A stretch of 64,000 bases of DNA. It comes from Saprospiraceae bacterium (GTDB taxonomy: Bacteria; Bacteroidota; Bacteroidia; Chitinophagales; Saprospiraceae). Below are positions 32,915 through 41,796 of the stretch, one piece after another; position 1 is the stretch's first letter; each line of letters begins with the position of its first letter. The DNA lies in the NCBI GenBank assembly GCA_016718505.1, contig JADKDE010000003.1, positions 372,001-436,000 on the forward strand, in the 5' to 3' direction. The notes beneath the pieces were generated by a model. That model was given only the letters and a program-made list of their open reading frames with translations. It made no database searches and had not been told where the DNA came from. The position numbers were made by a program, and so were the translations under genes.

Positions 32915-33697
32915 TGATGATCGAAGTCTTTGAATTCGATCAATTCATCATCAACAATCTTTTGTAAATGTCAGAAAAAGTAGCGAATTTTATTTCCGTA
33001 CATATTATGAGGATAATTGAAACCATTCCATTCTTTAGAAATATGTCAGAGCATATGGAATTGCAAATTCCTTTTGCGCTCCATCGCAATTTTAACTGCA
33101 ACGATCGGGGGCAATCTGACCTCAAAGAGGTCAAATATTTCTAAAAAATAAATAATTTACAATTCGACCCCACGGGGTCGTACCCGTAATGAAATGCTAT
33201 ACAACAAACATTCAATCCCGTCGGGATTGGAAAATAAAAATTGGAAAGTTTGACCAAGAGTTAATGTCAAAATAGACATACCTTGATCAAAATGGACAGA
33301 GACCAAACACATCATAAGAGCGTATAGTCCCCTAACTTTCTGTCACTTTTGTCTTGATACAAAAGTAACCCAAAAATCAAGTCCAAAAAAGGCGATTGCT
33401 TCGCACCGCTCCAGTCGTGGGATGCGTTACATCCGCATCTTTTCCACGACATTCCGCTATCGCTGGTTTTTTGACTGACTGCGATGGTCAAAGTTTGGGA
33501 CTTCGATCCGATATTTTAAAAATTAAAATTCATCATCCAAAATCTTCTGTATATGTCAGGAAAAATAACGAATTTTATGTCCATGCATTATAGGAAGATA
33601 ATTATTGCAAAGACACTCGTTAAAAATTTGCCGGTGTGCATGGAATTACAAATTTCAATTAATCTACATCGCAGTTACAAACTGCGAAGATCGGGGT
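32915..33697. repeat. ~600-bp direct repeat, copy 2, preceded by an extra half unit
   Basis: 33095-33697 repeats 31831-32434. 32915-33100 is a third copy of its second half (landmarks cttctgtaaatgtcaagaaaaa-type and gagcgtatggaattgcaaat). The end carries a perfect stem CGCAGTT/AACTGCG at 33670-33686 followed by agatcgggg, also seen near 43619. Confidence 0.85.
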
Positions 33698-33712
33698 TAT
33701 TTTAAAAATATA

Positions 33713-33744
33713 TTTGCAATTTAGTAGCGTTTATGCTACCTTTA
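33713..33744 (+). promoter_or_regulatory. hicAB promoter with overlapping operator
   Basis: TTTG at 33713-33716, a 20-nt spacer, then TACCTTTA at 33737-33744 (one mismatch to TAnnTTTG). A perfect inverted repeat GTAGC/GCTAC (33724-33728 with 33735-33739) overlaps the -7 box, where the HicB DNA-binding domain could repress. Confidence 0.6.
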
Positions 33745-33748
33745 CGAT

Positions 33749-33937
33749 ATGAAAGCCTACGAACTTGAAAAATCTATTGGATCAAATGGTTGGTATTTTG
33801 TGAGACAAACGGGAAGCCACAAAATATACAAACATGAGACAATATCGGGAATCATCGTAATTCCATTTCATGGATCCAAAGATTTACCAAAGGGGACAGA
33901 AATCAGTATTTTGAAGAAAGCAGGACTAAAAAAGTAA
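33749..33937 (+). CDS. hicA: HicA-type mRNA interferase toxin
   Basis: 62 residues, the usual HicA size. HicA has a dsRBD-like fold and cleaves mRNA through a single His. The conserved core is visible: GWYFVRQTGSHKIYKH with the catalytic His, and IVIPFHGSKDLPKGTEISIL near the end. It lies one nucleotide ahead of hicB, as expected for a toxin-first HicAB module. Expression is probably autoregulated through the operator at 33724-33739. Confidence 0.92.
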   Translation: MKAYELEKSIGSNGWYFVRQTGSHKIYKHETISGIIVIPFHGSKDLPKGTEISILKKAGLKK

Positions 33938-33938
33938 T

Positions 33939-34337
33939 ATGATACAATTGACAGCAATAATAGAAAGAAATGATGATGCTTTTTTTGCATATATAAAAGA
34001 AATAGATGGCTGTGTGGCAGGTGGAAATACCTATCAAGAAGTCAAATTAAATCTTGAACAGATGCTCAAAATTGCTCAAATGGAAGACCTAGTGCTGGAA
34101 AAAAAATTAAGTTTTGGATATAAATTAAAATTTGAAGTGGATTTGGTTTCTGTCTTTGATTTGATCCCAGAAGTCAATATCAGTCAATTGGCAAAAACTG
34201 GAAACCTAAATCCTGGATTGCTTAGACAATATGTTTCTGGTACAAAAAAAGCATCTGAAGCTCAAACTGCAAAGGTCATGAAAGCCATCAAAGAAGTGAG
34301 TGACAAATTGAATTCGCTCATCCTGGTTCAAAAATGA
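33939..34337 (+). CDS. hicB: HicB-type antitoxin with HTH domain
   Basis: 132 residues. The N-terminal half is the partially degraded RNase H-like HicB fold that binds the toxin (AIIERNDDAFFAYIKEIDGC, then GNTYQEVKLNLEQML). The C-terminal half is an XRE-like helix-turn-helix (ISQLAKTGNLNPGLLRQYVS) that would bind the promoter. The ATG is 1 nt after the hicA stop. Element D follows 12 nt after its stop. Confidence 0.9.
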   Translation: MIQLTAIIERNDDAFFAYIKEIDGCVAGGNTYQEVKLNLEQMLKIAQMEDLVLEKKLSFGYKLKFEVDLVSVFDLIPEVNISQLAKTGNLNPGLLRQYVSGTKKASEAQTAKVMKAIKEVSDKLNSLILVQK

Positions 34338-34349
34338 ACTAGGAAAATT

Positions 34350-34475
34350 CCTAGCGCAGTAGCGCTGCGAAGGGTGACCGAAGGTCAGACACAACGGAGT
34401 GGTGTCCGAGCGAATAGCGAGCCCGCAGCATAGCGACCCCGCATCGTCGAAGACGTGGCGAGGGTACTGCCCAAA
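34350..34475 (+). repeat. Structured intergenic element, copy D
   Basis: Starts cctagcgcagtagcgctgcg, carries stems AGCGC/GCGCT-like and GACAC/GTGTC, a linker gagcccgcagcatagcgacc, a terminal stem (cgtc/gacg) and ends ggtactgcccaaac. Lies in the 149-nt gap between the convergent hicB and M28 peptidase genes. Confidence 0.7.
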
Positions 34476-34486
34476 CAAAAATCGAG

Positions 34487-36710
34487 CTAAAATTTGATCT
34501 TGACGGTAAGCTTTTTGCCATCACGCAATAGGTCCACGGTGGTCTCATCCCCTGCATTGAAGGTCGCGAGGCAGTCCATATAGCTGTACACCTCCTTGAT
34601 GGGGCATTTGCCGATCTTGGTGATGATGTCGCCGTCCTTGATACCAGCATTGTGCGCCGTGCGTCCATCCATCACGCCTGCGATGTGAAGGCCGTCTCCG
34701 TAGTCTTGATAGTCTGGCATAATCCCAAGGAGTCACCTTGTATTTCGGAGCAGTGCGACTCGTCTTGTTGGCGGTCTTGGTGAACGGAATGGTCGGTTCC
34801 GCTGCGAGTGAATTTACGACGCGTTGGATGTATTCGGTGATGTGGTGTACCCCTCTGATATTGATCAAATGGGCATCATCGCTCGGCTTGTGGTAGTCGT
34901 GGTGTGTACCTGTAAAAAAGTTAAGTACAGGGATGTCTTTGAGATAAAACGATGTGTGATCGGTGGGACCCACGCCGCTGCTATCGATGGTGATTTGGTA
35001 CCCTGCGGGTTTGTTTTTCTCGATGAGTGGACCAAACAACGGACTCGTACCGATGCCGCCTACGGTCAGAGAATTCATAGAGTCTAGTCTTCCGATCATA
35101 TCCATATTGACCATGAGATTGAGATTGGGGTGGGTCTTTTTGATGTTTTCCGCGAGGTGCTTTGATCCCATCAGGCCATCTTCTTCTCCCGAAAAACAAG
35201 CGAAGATAAAGTTGGTAGGCTCTGTGGTTCTGTTCGTAGCATAAATGCGTGCAAGTTCCATTACAGCCGCTACGCCAGAGGCATTGTCGTCGGCTCCATT
35301 ATGAATCTCTCCATCAGAATTGGGCTTGGTCGAATTGTGGTGTTCATTGAGTCCTAAATGGTCGTAATGTCCGCCGATAAGAATCGTATTTTTGGCACCA
35401 TTGTCAAGGAATCCAATGACATTGTTCGCCTCGACCTTGGTTTTGGTACTGTTGGGGTCTTTGGCGTTGGTCTGAATCTGATAAGAAAATGGTTGGGTGT
35501 ATTTATTGCCTTCTAGTGGCTTTAGCCCGTATTTTTTGAAATTTTTTGAAATATATTTGGCGGCTTTCTTCTCCCCTTTCGAGCCTGCTAGTCTTCCTTT
35601 GAGTTTGTCGGAAGCTAGGTAGTCGATATGGGATTGGAGATTGCTATAACTCACCAGTTCCGCTGGGTCGGTCTCCACCCAATCGGCGATGAACACATTC
35701 GTCTCTCTAGGAGCGTCTTGTTGTCTATTGCTTGAAAATGCCAATTTTTTTCCATCGGGTGAAAACATAGGAAAGGCGTTGAATTCGCTTTGGAAGGTAA
35801 TTTGTCTAAGATTTTCGCCATCGGTATCGATCATATACAATTGAAAATCATATCCTCGCTTTGAATGGTGATTGGATGAAAAGATGATTTTTTTGTCAGA
35901 TGGGTGAAAGAATGGAGCCCAGTTGGCTTTGCCAAGATGGGTGATTTGCTTTAGGTCGGATCCGTCGATATTGCAGGTATAAATCTCCATTTGGGTGGGC
36001 GTGACGAGGCCTTCTTTCAATAGGGATGTATAATCGTCAATGTCTTTTTGAGTCTTGGGTCTAGAGGCTCTGAATACCAATTTTTTGCTATCGTGAGAGA
36101 AAAAGCATCCACCGTCATAACCCAATTGGTTGGTGATTTGTCTTAAATCGGTTCCATCGATATTCATCATCCAAATTTCTAAGTCTCCACTGCGAACGCT
36201 GGTGAAGGCTATTTTCTTTCCATCGGGAGAAACAACTGCTTCCGCATCATAGCCAGGAGAATTGGTGAGTCTTTTGACGATATTTCCTTTCAAATCCGCC
36301 AAATAAATGTCGAAATCGGAATAAACCGCCCAGACGTATTTCCCATCGGCTCGAGCCTTGGGTGGAGCGGGACAGCTAGGGTTTGCCTCGTGTGTAGATG
36401 CATATAAGATGTGCTGGCCATCAGGCATAAAATAAGAGCACGTAGTTCGCCCCTTGCCTGTGGATACCAGCTGAAGGCTTTGTGGGCTAAAGTTGTTTTG
36501 ATTGAGATCCAAGGTGAAAATCTGATCACAAGCGGCACCAATTTTGGGATTGGTAACTTGCATGGTCAATTTGCTGCCATCTGGAGAAAAATATGCTTCA
36601 GCGTTGTCGCCGCCAAAGGTTAATTTTCGAATATTTTGTAGGTTGCTTTCTTGGGCCAAGGACTGAAATCCTAGGAAAAGAGTCAATATGGAAATGGAAA
36701 TTATTTTCAT
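34487..36710 (-). CDS. M28 peptidase with PD40 propeller and C-terminal PDZ domain (one-base frameshift)
   Basis: Signal peptide MKIISISILTLFLGFQSLAQ at the start. Residues ~25-350 are a TolB/PD40-like propeller (repeated FSPDGKKLAFSSN motifs). Next is the zinc aminopeptidase domain with all expected ligands: GGHYDHLG, NGADDNASG, SGEEDGLMGS, NMDMIGR and THHDYHKPSDD. A PDZ domain follows (GRTAHNAGIKDGDIITKIG) but in another frame. Removing one base near 34731 joins YKVT to LGIMPDYQDYGDG; without it the first frame reads on to a stop at 34545. M28 enzymes release N-terminal amino acids from peptides; this one should act outside the cytoplasm. The C-terminal truncation, if real, would remove only the PDZ domain. 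Confidence 0.9.
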
Positions 36711-36887
36711 TTTCGATAGAAATTTTAAGCCACAAAGATACGCTTCTTTGGTATAATTTTCATCAACTAGATGGCCTATTGGTAAGTTTGGTTTTGTAAA
36801 ATTGATTAGACCTTATCTTGCCAATTTATTGACAATCAATTAAATATAAATTGGATAAAAAAAATATCATATTAAACTAATTTATAA

Positions 36888-36918
36888 TTTGTAAATAGCT
36901 AGAAATGATGTAGATTTG
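36888..36918 (+). promoter_or_regulatory. Promoter of the FtsB/DivIC-like gene
   Basis: TTTG (36888-36891), 19-nt spacer, TAGATTTG (36911-36918): a full match to the Bacteroidota consensus, 25 nt before the ATG. The best promoter in the window. Confidence 0.75.
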
Positions 36919-36943
36919 TGCAGTTAAACGTGTTTCAATATTT

Positions 36944-37255
36944 ATGGTGAAAGGTGTACAAGCGTGGTTAGTTAATCTGTTTCAAGCGCTTCCAAAACCC
37001 TTCCAAAGCAAATATATGCTGTGTTTCTGCATATTTTTTGTGTGGATGGTATTTTTTGATCGCAATCGGTTGATAACGCAATATCAATTGGAGAGGATCA
37101 TGGATAAATTGGAGGCTGACAAAAAGTTTTATCTTGAGAATTTGCAGGAGACGATTTCGGCGAGGAAGTCCTTGGATCAAAACAAGGAGATTTATGCCCG
37201 AGAAAAGTATTTTATGCAAAAGCCCAATGAGGAGATTTATATCATTGAGGATTAA
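36944..37255 (+). CDS. FtsB/DivIC-like septum formation initiator protein
   Basis: 103 residues. A short cytoplasmic N terminus is followed by one membrane segment (YMLCFCIFFVWMVFFDRNRL) and then a coiled coil (LERIMDKLEADKKFYLENLQ). It ends REKYFMQKPNEEIYIIE, the conserved C-terminal signature of bacteroidete FtsB/DivIC proteins. These form a trimer with FtsL and FtsQ/DivIB that links the divisome to septal peptidoglycan synthesis. It stands alone under its own strong promoter; no other division gene is nearby. Confidence 0.85.
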   Translation: MVKGVQAWLVNLFQALPKPFQSKYMLCFCIFFVWMVFFDRNRLITQYQLERIMDKLEADKKFYLENLQETISARKSLDQNKEIYAREKYFMQKPNEEIYIIED

Positions 37256-37269
37256 TATTAACCCATAGA

Positions 37270-37300
37270 AAAAAAAACAAGGCTATGCTTCTGTATAGCC
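37270..37300 (-). terminator. Hairpin with a minus-strand T-tract and no matching gene
   Basis: ggctat (37281-37286) pairs with atagcc (37295-37300). On the minus strand it is followed by ttgttttttttt. This is a rho-independent terminator shape for leftward transcription, but no leftward gene lies within several kb to the right. It might still end some unannotated transcript, or act weakly for the gene at 36944-37255. Confidence 0.45.
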
Positions 37301-37809
37301 CTACTGGATGACTGCAAGATCATTGGGTATTTTCTTTGGTTATCCAAGATCGTCAAGCCGGAAGGTTTTGAACTTTCATAGACTTGGATTATTGAGTCTT
37401 TTCAGATTGTTGTGAATAATGCCTATTATTCCTATTGCCACCCTGTTTCATTCGCCTATTCCACAAGCCTTTTCAAAATAATTCAATATCCAATAGCTCT
37501 AATTTACCTATTATAATTACATTTTTTTCAGAAGAAAACCATATCCCAATAGCGCAAAACTCCTGGTGTTGGGTTTAATTATATATAGAAATTTATCCAT
37601 CCCCTACTCAAATCATATTCCAATCAAAAGCCAATTTTAACATTTTATCCTCCCAAATCTACCAAATGTCCACTATGGATAAAGAGGAAGGGCTTTAGGG
37701 GTGTAATATTGTGATGTCAAAAGGAGAGATGAGTTGAATAAAATAAACTCTGATTTACCCCAACGACAAATAAATATCTAAACTTTTATAATTTTTAAAA
37801 TTACTTATC
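37301..37809. other. Long intergenic region without a clear gene
   Basis: About 510 nt, A+T-rich. Only tiny frames (about 20 codons) on either strand. No tRNA-like fold was found despite a ggttttgaac stretch at 37364. Confidence 0.5.
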
Positions 37810-38604
37810 ATGAAAACAAACTTTTTATTTTTAGTTTTTTGCGTATTTAGTATCGGAAGCGCAATGGCACAAAATCAAGGAAACAGTTTTAACGTGCAAT
37901 TCAAGGACTTAGTACTGAACTCACACAATGGCGGGGTATTTCTCTTAGGCACGGACAGTAAGGTTTATCATACTGGCTTCCACTACAACAATCTTGCCGT
38001 TGCGAATACTACCAACAATGTTGTAGTTAGCAAAATGACGGGATCTTGTGGAGGACATGGATTTTTCTTATCACCCATCGGGATTTTAACCAATGTAACA
38101 CATGAATCACCACAATTGAGGCCGGTGGGTACTGATTGGCCATTTACACCTGTCACCAATTATGTAGTAGGAGATGATATTCAAAACTGCGCTTATTGGT
38201 ACCTTGATAACAATTCGAACATCAAGAACGGTACAAATGCAGACGGAAGCAATGTGCCTCCAGCCAAAAAGACCAAGTTATTCGTAGTGAACAACAACGA
38301 ATTCTATATGACTGATGAAATGGATGACATTTATTGGTGGAAACCAGGCATGTCTGCATGGAGCAAGCTAGGAACTTTGAAAGCTAAATACCTCACCAAA
38401 GATCATGGTATAAGTACCCCACTATGGTTTATAGGAATAGACAATATGGTCTATCAAGTACCAAATACTGGTGTTGCTGTAGCACAAAACATGAACTGCA
38501 AGGCCAAGGCAATCGCTGTATTTGGAAGTCAATTATATTATGTAGGCTTAGACGGTAACTATTATGTACGCATTAAAAACCAAGATGTCAGGGTTCGATT
38601 TTAA
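37810..38604 (+). CDS. Secreted propeller-like protein (tectonin-type pattern)
   Basis: 264 residues with signal peptide MKTNFLFLVFCVFSIGSAMA. The mature part shows several short units of the form hydrophobic-x-G-x-D-x-x-x-Y: VFLLGTDSKVYHTGF, LFVVNNNEFYMTDEM, LWFIGIDNMVYQVP, LYYVGLDGNYYVRI. This resembles tectonin or RCC1-like beta-propeller blades, which bind carbohydrate or other ligands; the match is by eye only. No T9SS sorting domain is seen at the C terminus. Two paralogous secreted proteins follow in the same direction. Confidence 0.65.
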   Translation: MKTNFLFLVFCVFSIGSAMAQNQGNSFNVQFKDLVLNSHNGGVFLLGTDSKVYHTGFHYNNLAVANTTNNVVVSKMTGSCGGHGFFLSPIGILTNVTHESPQLRPVGTDWPFTPVTNYVVGDDIQNCAYWYLDNNSNIKNGTNADGSNVPPAKKTKLFVVNNNEFYMTDEMDDIYWWKPGMSAWSKLGTLKAKYLTKDHGISTPLWFIGIDNMVYQVPNTGVAVAQNMNCKAKAIAVFGSQLYYVGLDGNYYVRIKNQDVRVRF

Positions 38605-38733
38605 CACAAAACTGACGCGGAAACCAACGGACAAAAATTGAAAAACCAAAATTACACCATCATTTCCAAACCTACTCTTTAAAAATAATCTGAATCAAAA
38701 ATATTTCAATTAAATAATTAAAAACACATCATC

Positions 38734-39246
38734 ATGAAAAACGTCATTTTTATCTTAGTTATGCTAGTAATCGCAGAAATGGGATTCGGCCAAAAGAGAT
38801 CAACCAATACGGTTAGACCGCCCAATAGACCAATTGTTCCAGTATTACCAATTTACACTCCTTCTCCATGTCCTGTAGATTTTGTAGTGTTAAAAATTAA
38901 TGTCACCAAAGTGTCTAATTCACTTTTCCGTTACGAAGCTTATGTCAGAAATCAAGGAACCGAAACTTATACTATGGCGAGAGGAGCTACTGCACCTATG
39001 ATTGTGGCTTATACATTTAGTGAACAAAGGCCAGAAAAAGTAGTCACTTTTACAAAATTGAAGCCAGGAGAAGCAAAGGTGATATCTGGTCAAGTATCTT
39101 GGCCGACGAACAATGAATTTTTGCCACCCATTAATGTCACCGTCAATCAATTTTTAGAATTCGATACCCAGCATGATTGTGATCGTTCAAATAATAAATT
39201 TGTCGTGACTTCCGATCAAATCAAAGATATCATGAATAGAAGGTAA
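38734..39246 (+). CDS. Secreted CARDB-like protein, paralogue 1
   Basis: 170 residues with signal peptide MKNVIFILVMLVIAEMGFGQ. A Pro-rich linker follows, then one beta-sandwich resembling CARDB: DFVVLKINVTKVSNSLFRYE, AYVRNQGTETYTMARG, KLKPGEAKVISGQVSW. About 60% identical to the next gene, including the leader region and the ending SDQIKDIMNRR. CARDB-like domains are usually adhesion or spacer modules in secreted proteins. Specific function unknown. Confidence 0.7.
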   Translation: MKNVIFILVMLVIAEMGFGQKRSTNTVRPPNRPIVPVLPIYTPSPCPVDFVVLKINVTKVSNSLFRYEAYVRNQGTETYTMARGATAPMIVAYTFSEQRPEKVVTFTKLKPGEAKVISGQVSWPTNNEFLPPINVTVNQFLEFDTQHDCDRSNNKFVVTSDQIKDIMNRR

Positions 39247-39338
39247 ATTTCTAATTCTCGCCCCAAACCATCAAATGGAGTGCTAATTTCAAATAAAATC
39301 CAATCAATTTTTAATCAAATTTTTAAATACACATCATC

Positions 39339-39860
39339 ATGAAAAACATCATTTTTATTTTAGTTATGCTAGTAATCAGCGAAATGGGATACTCTCAAGT
39401 AAGACGACCCGTAAATCCAAGACCAAGACCTACACCCGTAGGACCCATCGATCAATTTTTACCTCCTTATGCACCATCTAGATGTGCTGTGGATTTTGTT
39501 GCCCATAGAATACGAGTGACAAAAATATCTAATACGCGCTTTAGGTATCAGGCATATGTAAGAAATCAAGGTACCGCAACCTATACCACTGCGAGTAATG
39601 CTTCTGGTCCAAGGATCTATGCATATACTTTTAATGCGCTACGACCTAACAGTGAAATGTCTTTCACTTCATTGGCTCCTGGGGAAACCAAATTGATATC
39701 GGGCGAAATTGACTGGCCTACCAACAACGAATTTTTACCACCAGTAAATGTCGTAGTCTCGCATCATACAGAATTCGATACGCAGCGCGATTGCAATTAC
39801 TCTAATAACAGCTCGTACATCTCAGCTGATCAAATCAAAGAGATTATGAATAGAAGGTAA
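39339..39860 (+). CDS. Secreted CARDB-like protein, paralogue 2
   Basis: 173 residues with signal peptide MKNIIFILVMLVISEMGYSQ, a basic Pro/Arg-rich linker (RRPVNPRPRPTPVGP), and the same CARDB-like core (AYVRNQGTATYTTASNA, LAPGETKLISGEIDWPTNNE). The DNA around both start codons (acacatcatcatgaaaaac) is nearly the same, showing a tandem duplication that included the leader. The unit ends at a strong terminator, so the pair, and perhaps the propeller-like gene, form a transcription unit. Confidence 0.7.
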   Translation: MKNIIFILVMLVISEMGYSQVRRPVNPRPRPTPVGPIDQFLPPYAPSRCAVDFVAHRIRVTKISNTRFRYQAYVRNQGTATYTTASNASGPRIYAYTFNALRPNSEMSFTSLAPGETKLISGEIDWPTNNEFLPPVNVVVSHHTEFDTQRDCNYSNNSSYISADQIKEIMNRR

Positions 39861-39882
39861 TCTTCAGACTTATCTTTTTTGA

Positions 39883-39907
39883 GGGGTATTTCGATACCCC
39901 TTTTTTT
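39883..39907 (+). terminator. Rho-independent terminator after the CARDB-like pair
   Basis: ggggtat (39883-39889), loop ttcg, atacccc (39894-39900), then seven T. 23 nt behind the last stop codon. Confidence 0.9.
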
Positions 39908-40030
39908 GTTATTTTTTATAACAATCTGTGCATTTTCTATTTAAAAAAAGGGACAATTAATTCCTAGAAAGATATAATTTAAACACATTGATTAGTTTTG
40001 GGGTTTCTAAATAAAAATCATTTTAATTGG

Positions 40031-41052
40031 ATGCACGTAGGACATAATTATTCCTTAAAGGAGGTTCTCAATTGGACTAGAAAAGACATTTACCATTTAT
40101 TTTTAATTGCAGTCATTCCTGTTATCATATACCAAGTTTTAGGCTGGAAATGGGTAGCTTTACCTTGGCTGCCCATTGCTCTACTTGGTACAGCTGTGGC
40201 ATTTGTAGTAGGTTTCAAGAATAATGCCGCTTATGATAGACTATGGGAAGCACGTAAGATTTGGGGAGCCATATTGAATATCAGTCGTACATGGCCATTA
40301 TGACCAAGGATTATATCACAAATACACACGCTAAAGAAAAACTAACCAAAGAAGAACTCGCCAAAATCCATTTGGAAATCTGTAGGCGACATTTTGCTTG
40401 GGTAAATGCGTTAAGGTTTCAATTGAGAGAGCCGAGAGCTTGGGAAGCCGTCTATAAATCCCATAACCAAGAATACAAAGACAAGTATTTTGTGGTTGAG
40501 GAGCACGCACAAAAAGTTGAGGAAGTTCTAAAGAAATATTTGAGTCCCCAAGAATTGGATCTCGTAATGTCTAAAACAAATAAAGCGGCACAAATCATCG
40601 CATTGCAATCTACCCATCTGCGAGAATTGTTAGATCAGGGCTTGATCGAAGATTTTAGACACATGGAACTAGAAAGATTGTTGATGGAATGTTATACCCA
40701 GCAAGGTGCCAGCGAAAGAATCAAAAACTTTCCCTATCCAAGACATTATGCGACGCTCAATTTGTATTTTATCATGATATTTGTGATTCTTGTGCCTTTT
40801 GGAATGTTGCAGGAATTTGAAAAATTGGGAGAATGCATGATTTGGCTTTCCGTACCCTTTTCAGTACTATCAGGATGGATATTCACTACCATGGAAAAAA
40901 TAGGAGAAACGTCTGAGAGTCCCTTCGAAGGCAGCCCCAATGACGTACCCATCACCCAAATATCTAGAAATATCGAAATCGATATGCTTGAAATTCTCAA
41001 CATTAATCACGAATTGAAACCTATAAAACCACATAACAACATAGTATTATAA
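40031..41052 (+). CDS. Bestrophin-like anion channel (one-base frameshift)
   Basis: Bestrophin family (UPF0187) membrane protein. The ATG at 40031 starts MHVGHNYSLKEVLNWTRKD; an in-frame TTG at 39998 is less likely. Frame 1 contains WVALPWLPIALLGTAVAF and the signature FKNNAAYDRLWEARKIWGA, then stops at 40303. Frame 2 continues from about 40295 (IMTKDYITNTHAKEKL) to 41052. Adding one G at 40293-40294 joins them as SRTWAIMTKD, matching the family. Bestrophins are pentameric channels; bacterial ones conduct cations or anions including bicarbonate. The stop codon overlaps the carbonic anhydrase start (TAATG), a strong hint that the channel handles bicarbonate. Confidence 0.88.
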
Positions 41053-41681
41053 TGATAGACTTTAAAAAAATATTTGAAAATAATGAAGTTTGGGTATCCG
41101 AGAAAATAGGAAAAGACCCAGAATATTTCACCAAATTGTCCCAAGGGCAGCATCCTGAAATACTTTATATCGGGTGTTCAGACAGTCGCGTTACAGCCGA
41201 AGACTTGATGGGTGTCCAGCCAGGGGAAGTTTTTATCCATAGAAATGTGGCCAATATGGTCATTTCCATTGATTTGAACATCATGTCTGTACTCAACTAT
41301 GCGGTGCGCCACCTCAAGGTAAATCACGTGGTGGTCTGCGGCCATTACGAGTGTGGAGGCGTAAAGGCGTCTTTACAATCCAAGGATTTGGGCATATTGA
41401 ACCCATGGCTTAGGAATATCCGCGACGTTTACAGATTGCACAAAAATGAGCTCAATGCCATCACAGATGAGTCCAAACGATTCGATAGGTTGGTCGAATT
41501 GAATGTCCAGGAGCAATGTATCAATATCATCAAAACCGCTGCAGTACAAGAAGCCTACAAGGATCGAGGATTGACGGTTCATGGCTGGGTATTCGATATC
41601 AGAACGGGTAAACTCATCGACCTGAAGATAGATTTTCAAAAAATATTGGGAGAGATCATCGAGATATACAAATTGTTTTAA
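41052..41681 (+). CDS. can: Beta-class carbonic anhydrase
   Basis: 209 residues. Zinc enzyme that interconverts CO2 and bicarbonate. Zinc ligands are visible: Cys in YIGCSDSRVTAED, then His and Cys in VVVCGHYECGGVKAS; the Asp-Arg dyad is in CSDSR. HRNVANMV is also typical. The ATG shares its A with the bestrophin stop codon, giving translational coupling. Product location is cytoplasmic, supplying or consuming the bicarbonate moved by the channel (inference). Confidence 0.95.
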   Translation: MIDFKKIFENNEVWVSEKIGKDPEYFTKLSQGQHPEILYIGCSDSRVTAEDLMGVQPGEVFIHRNVANMVISIDLNIMSVLNYAVRHLKVNHVVVCGHYECGGVKASLQSKDLGILNPWLRNIRDVYRLHKNELNAITDESKRFDRLVELNVQEQCINIIKTAAVQEAYKDRGLTVHGWVFDIRTGKLIDLKIDFQKILGEIIEIYKLF

Positions 41682-41757
41682 AGCATACTTATGTTTTTTT
41701 TATTTGTAAATAATTAAAAATAGATAGGGCAATTTTCTAGCATTGCAAAATAATTGG

Positions 41758-41765
41758 TAAATTTG
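41758..41765 (+). promoter_or_regulatory. -7 promoter element of the secreted T9SS protein
   Basis: TAAATTTG, a full match to TAnnTTTG, 31 nt before the ATG at 41797. Confidence 0.5.
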
Positions 41766-41796
41766 AGTATTCTTAATCTACTAAATACTCATCCCT

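Noticed and set aside
37340..37440. tRNA-like T-loop sequence ggttttgaac
   Set aside because: No acceptor stem or anticodon arm could be paired around it on either strand.
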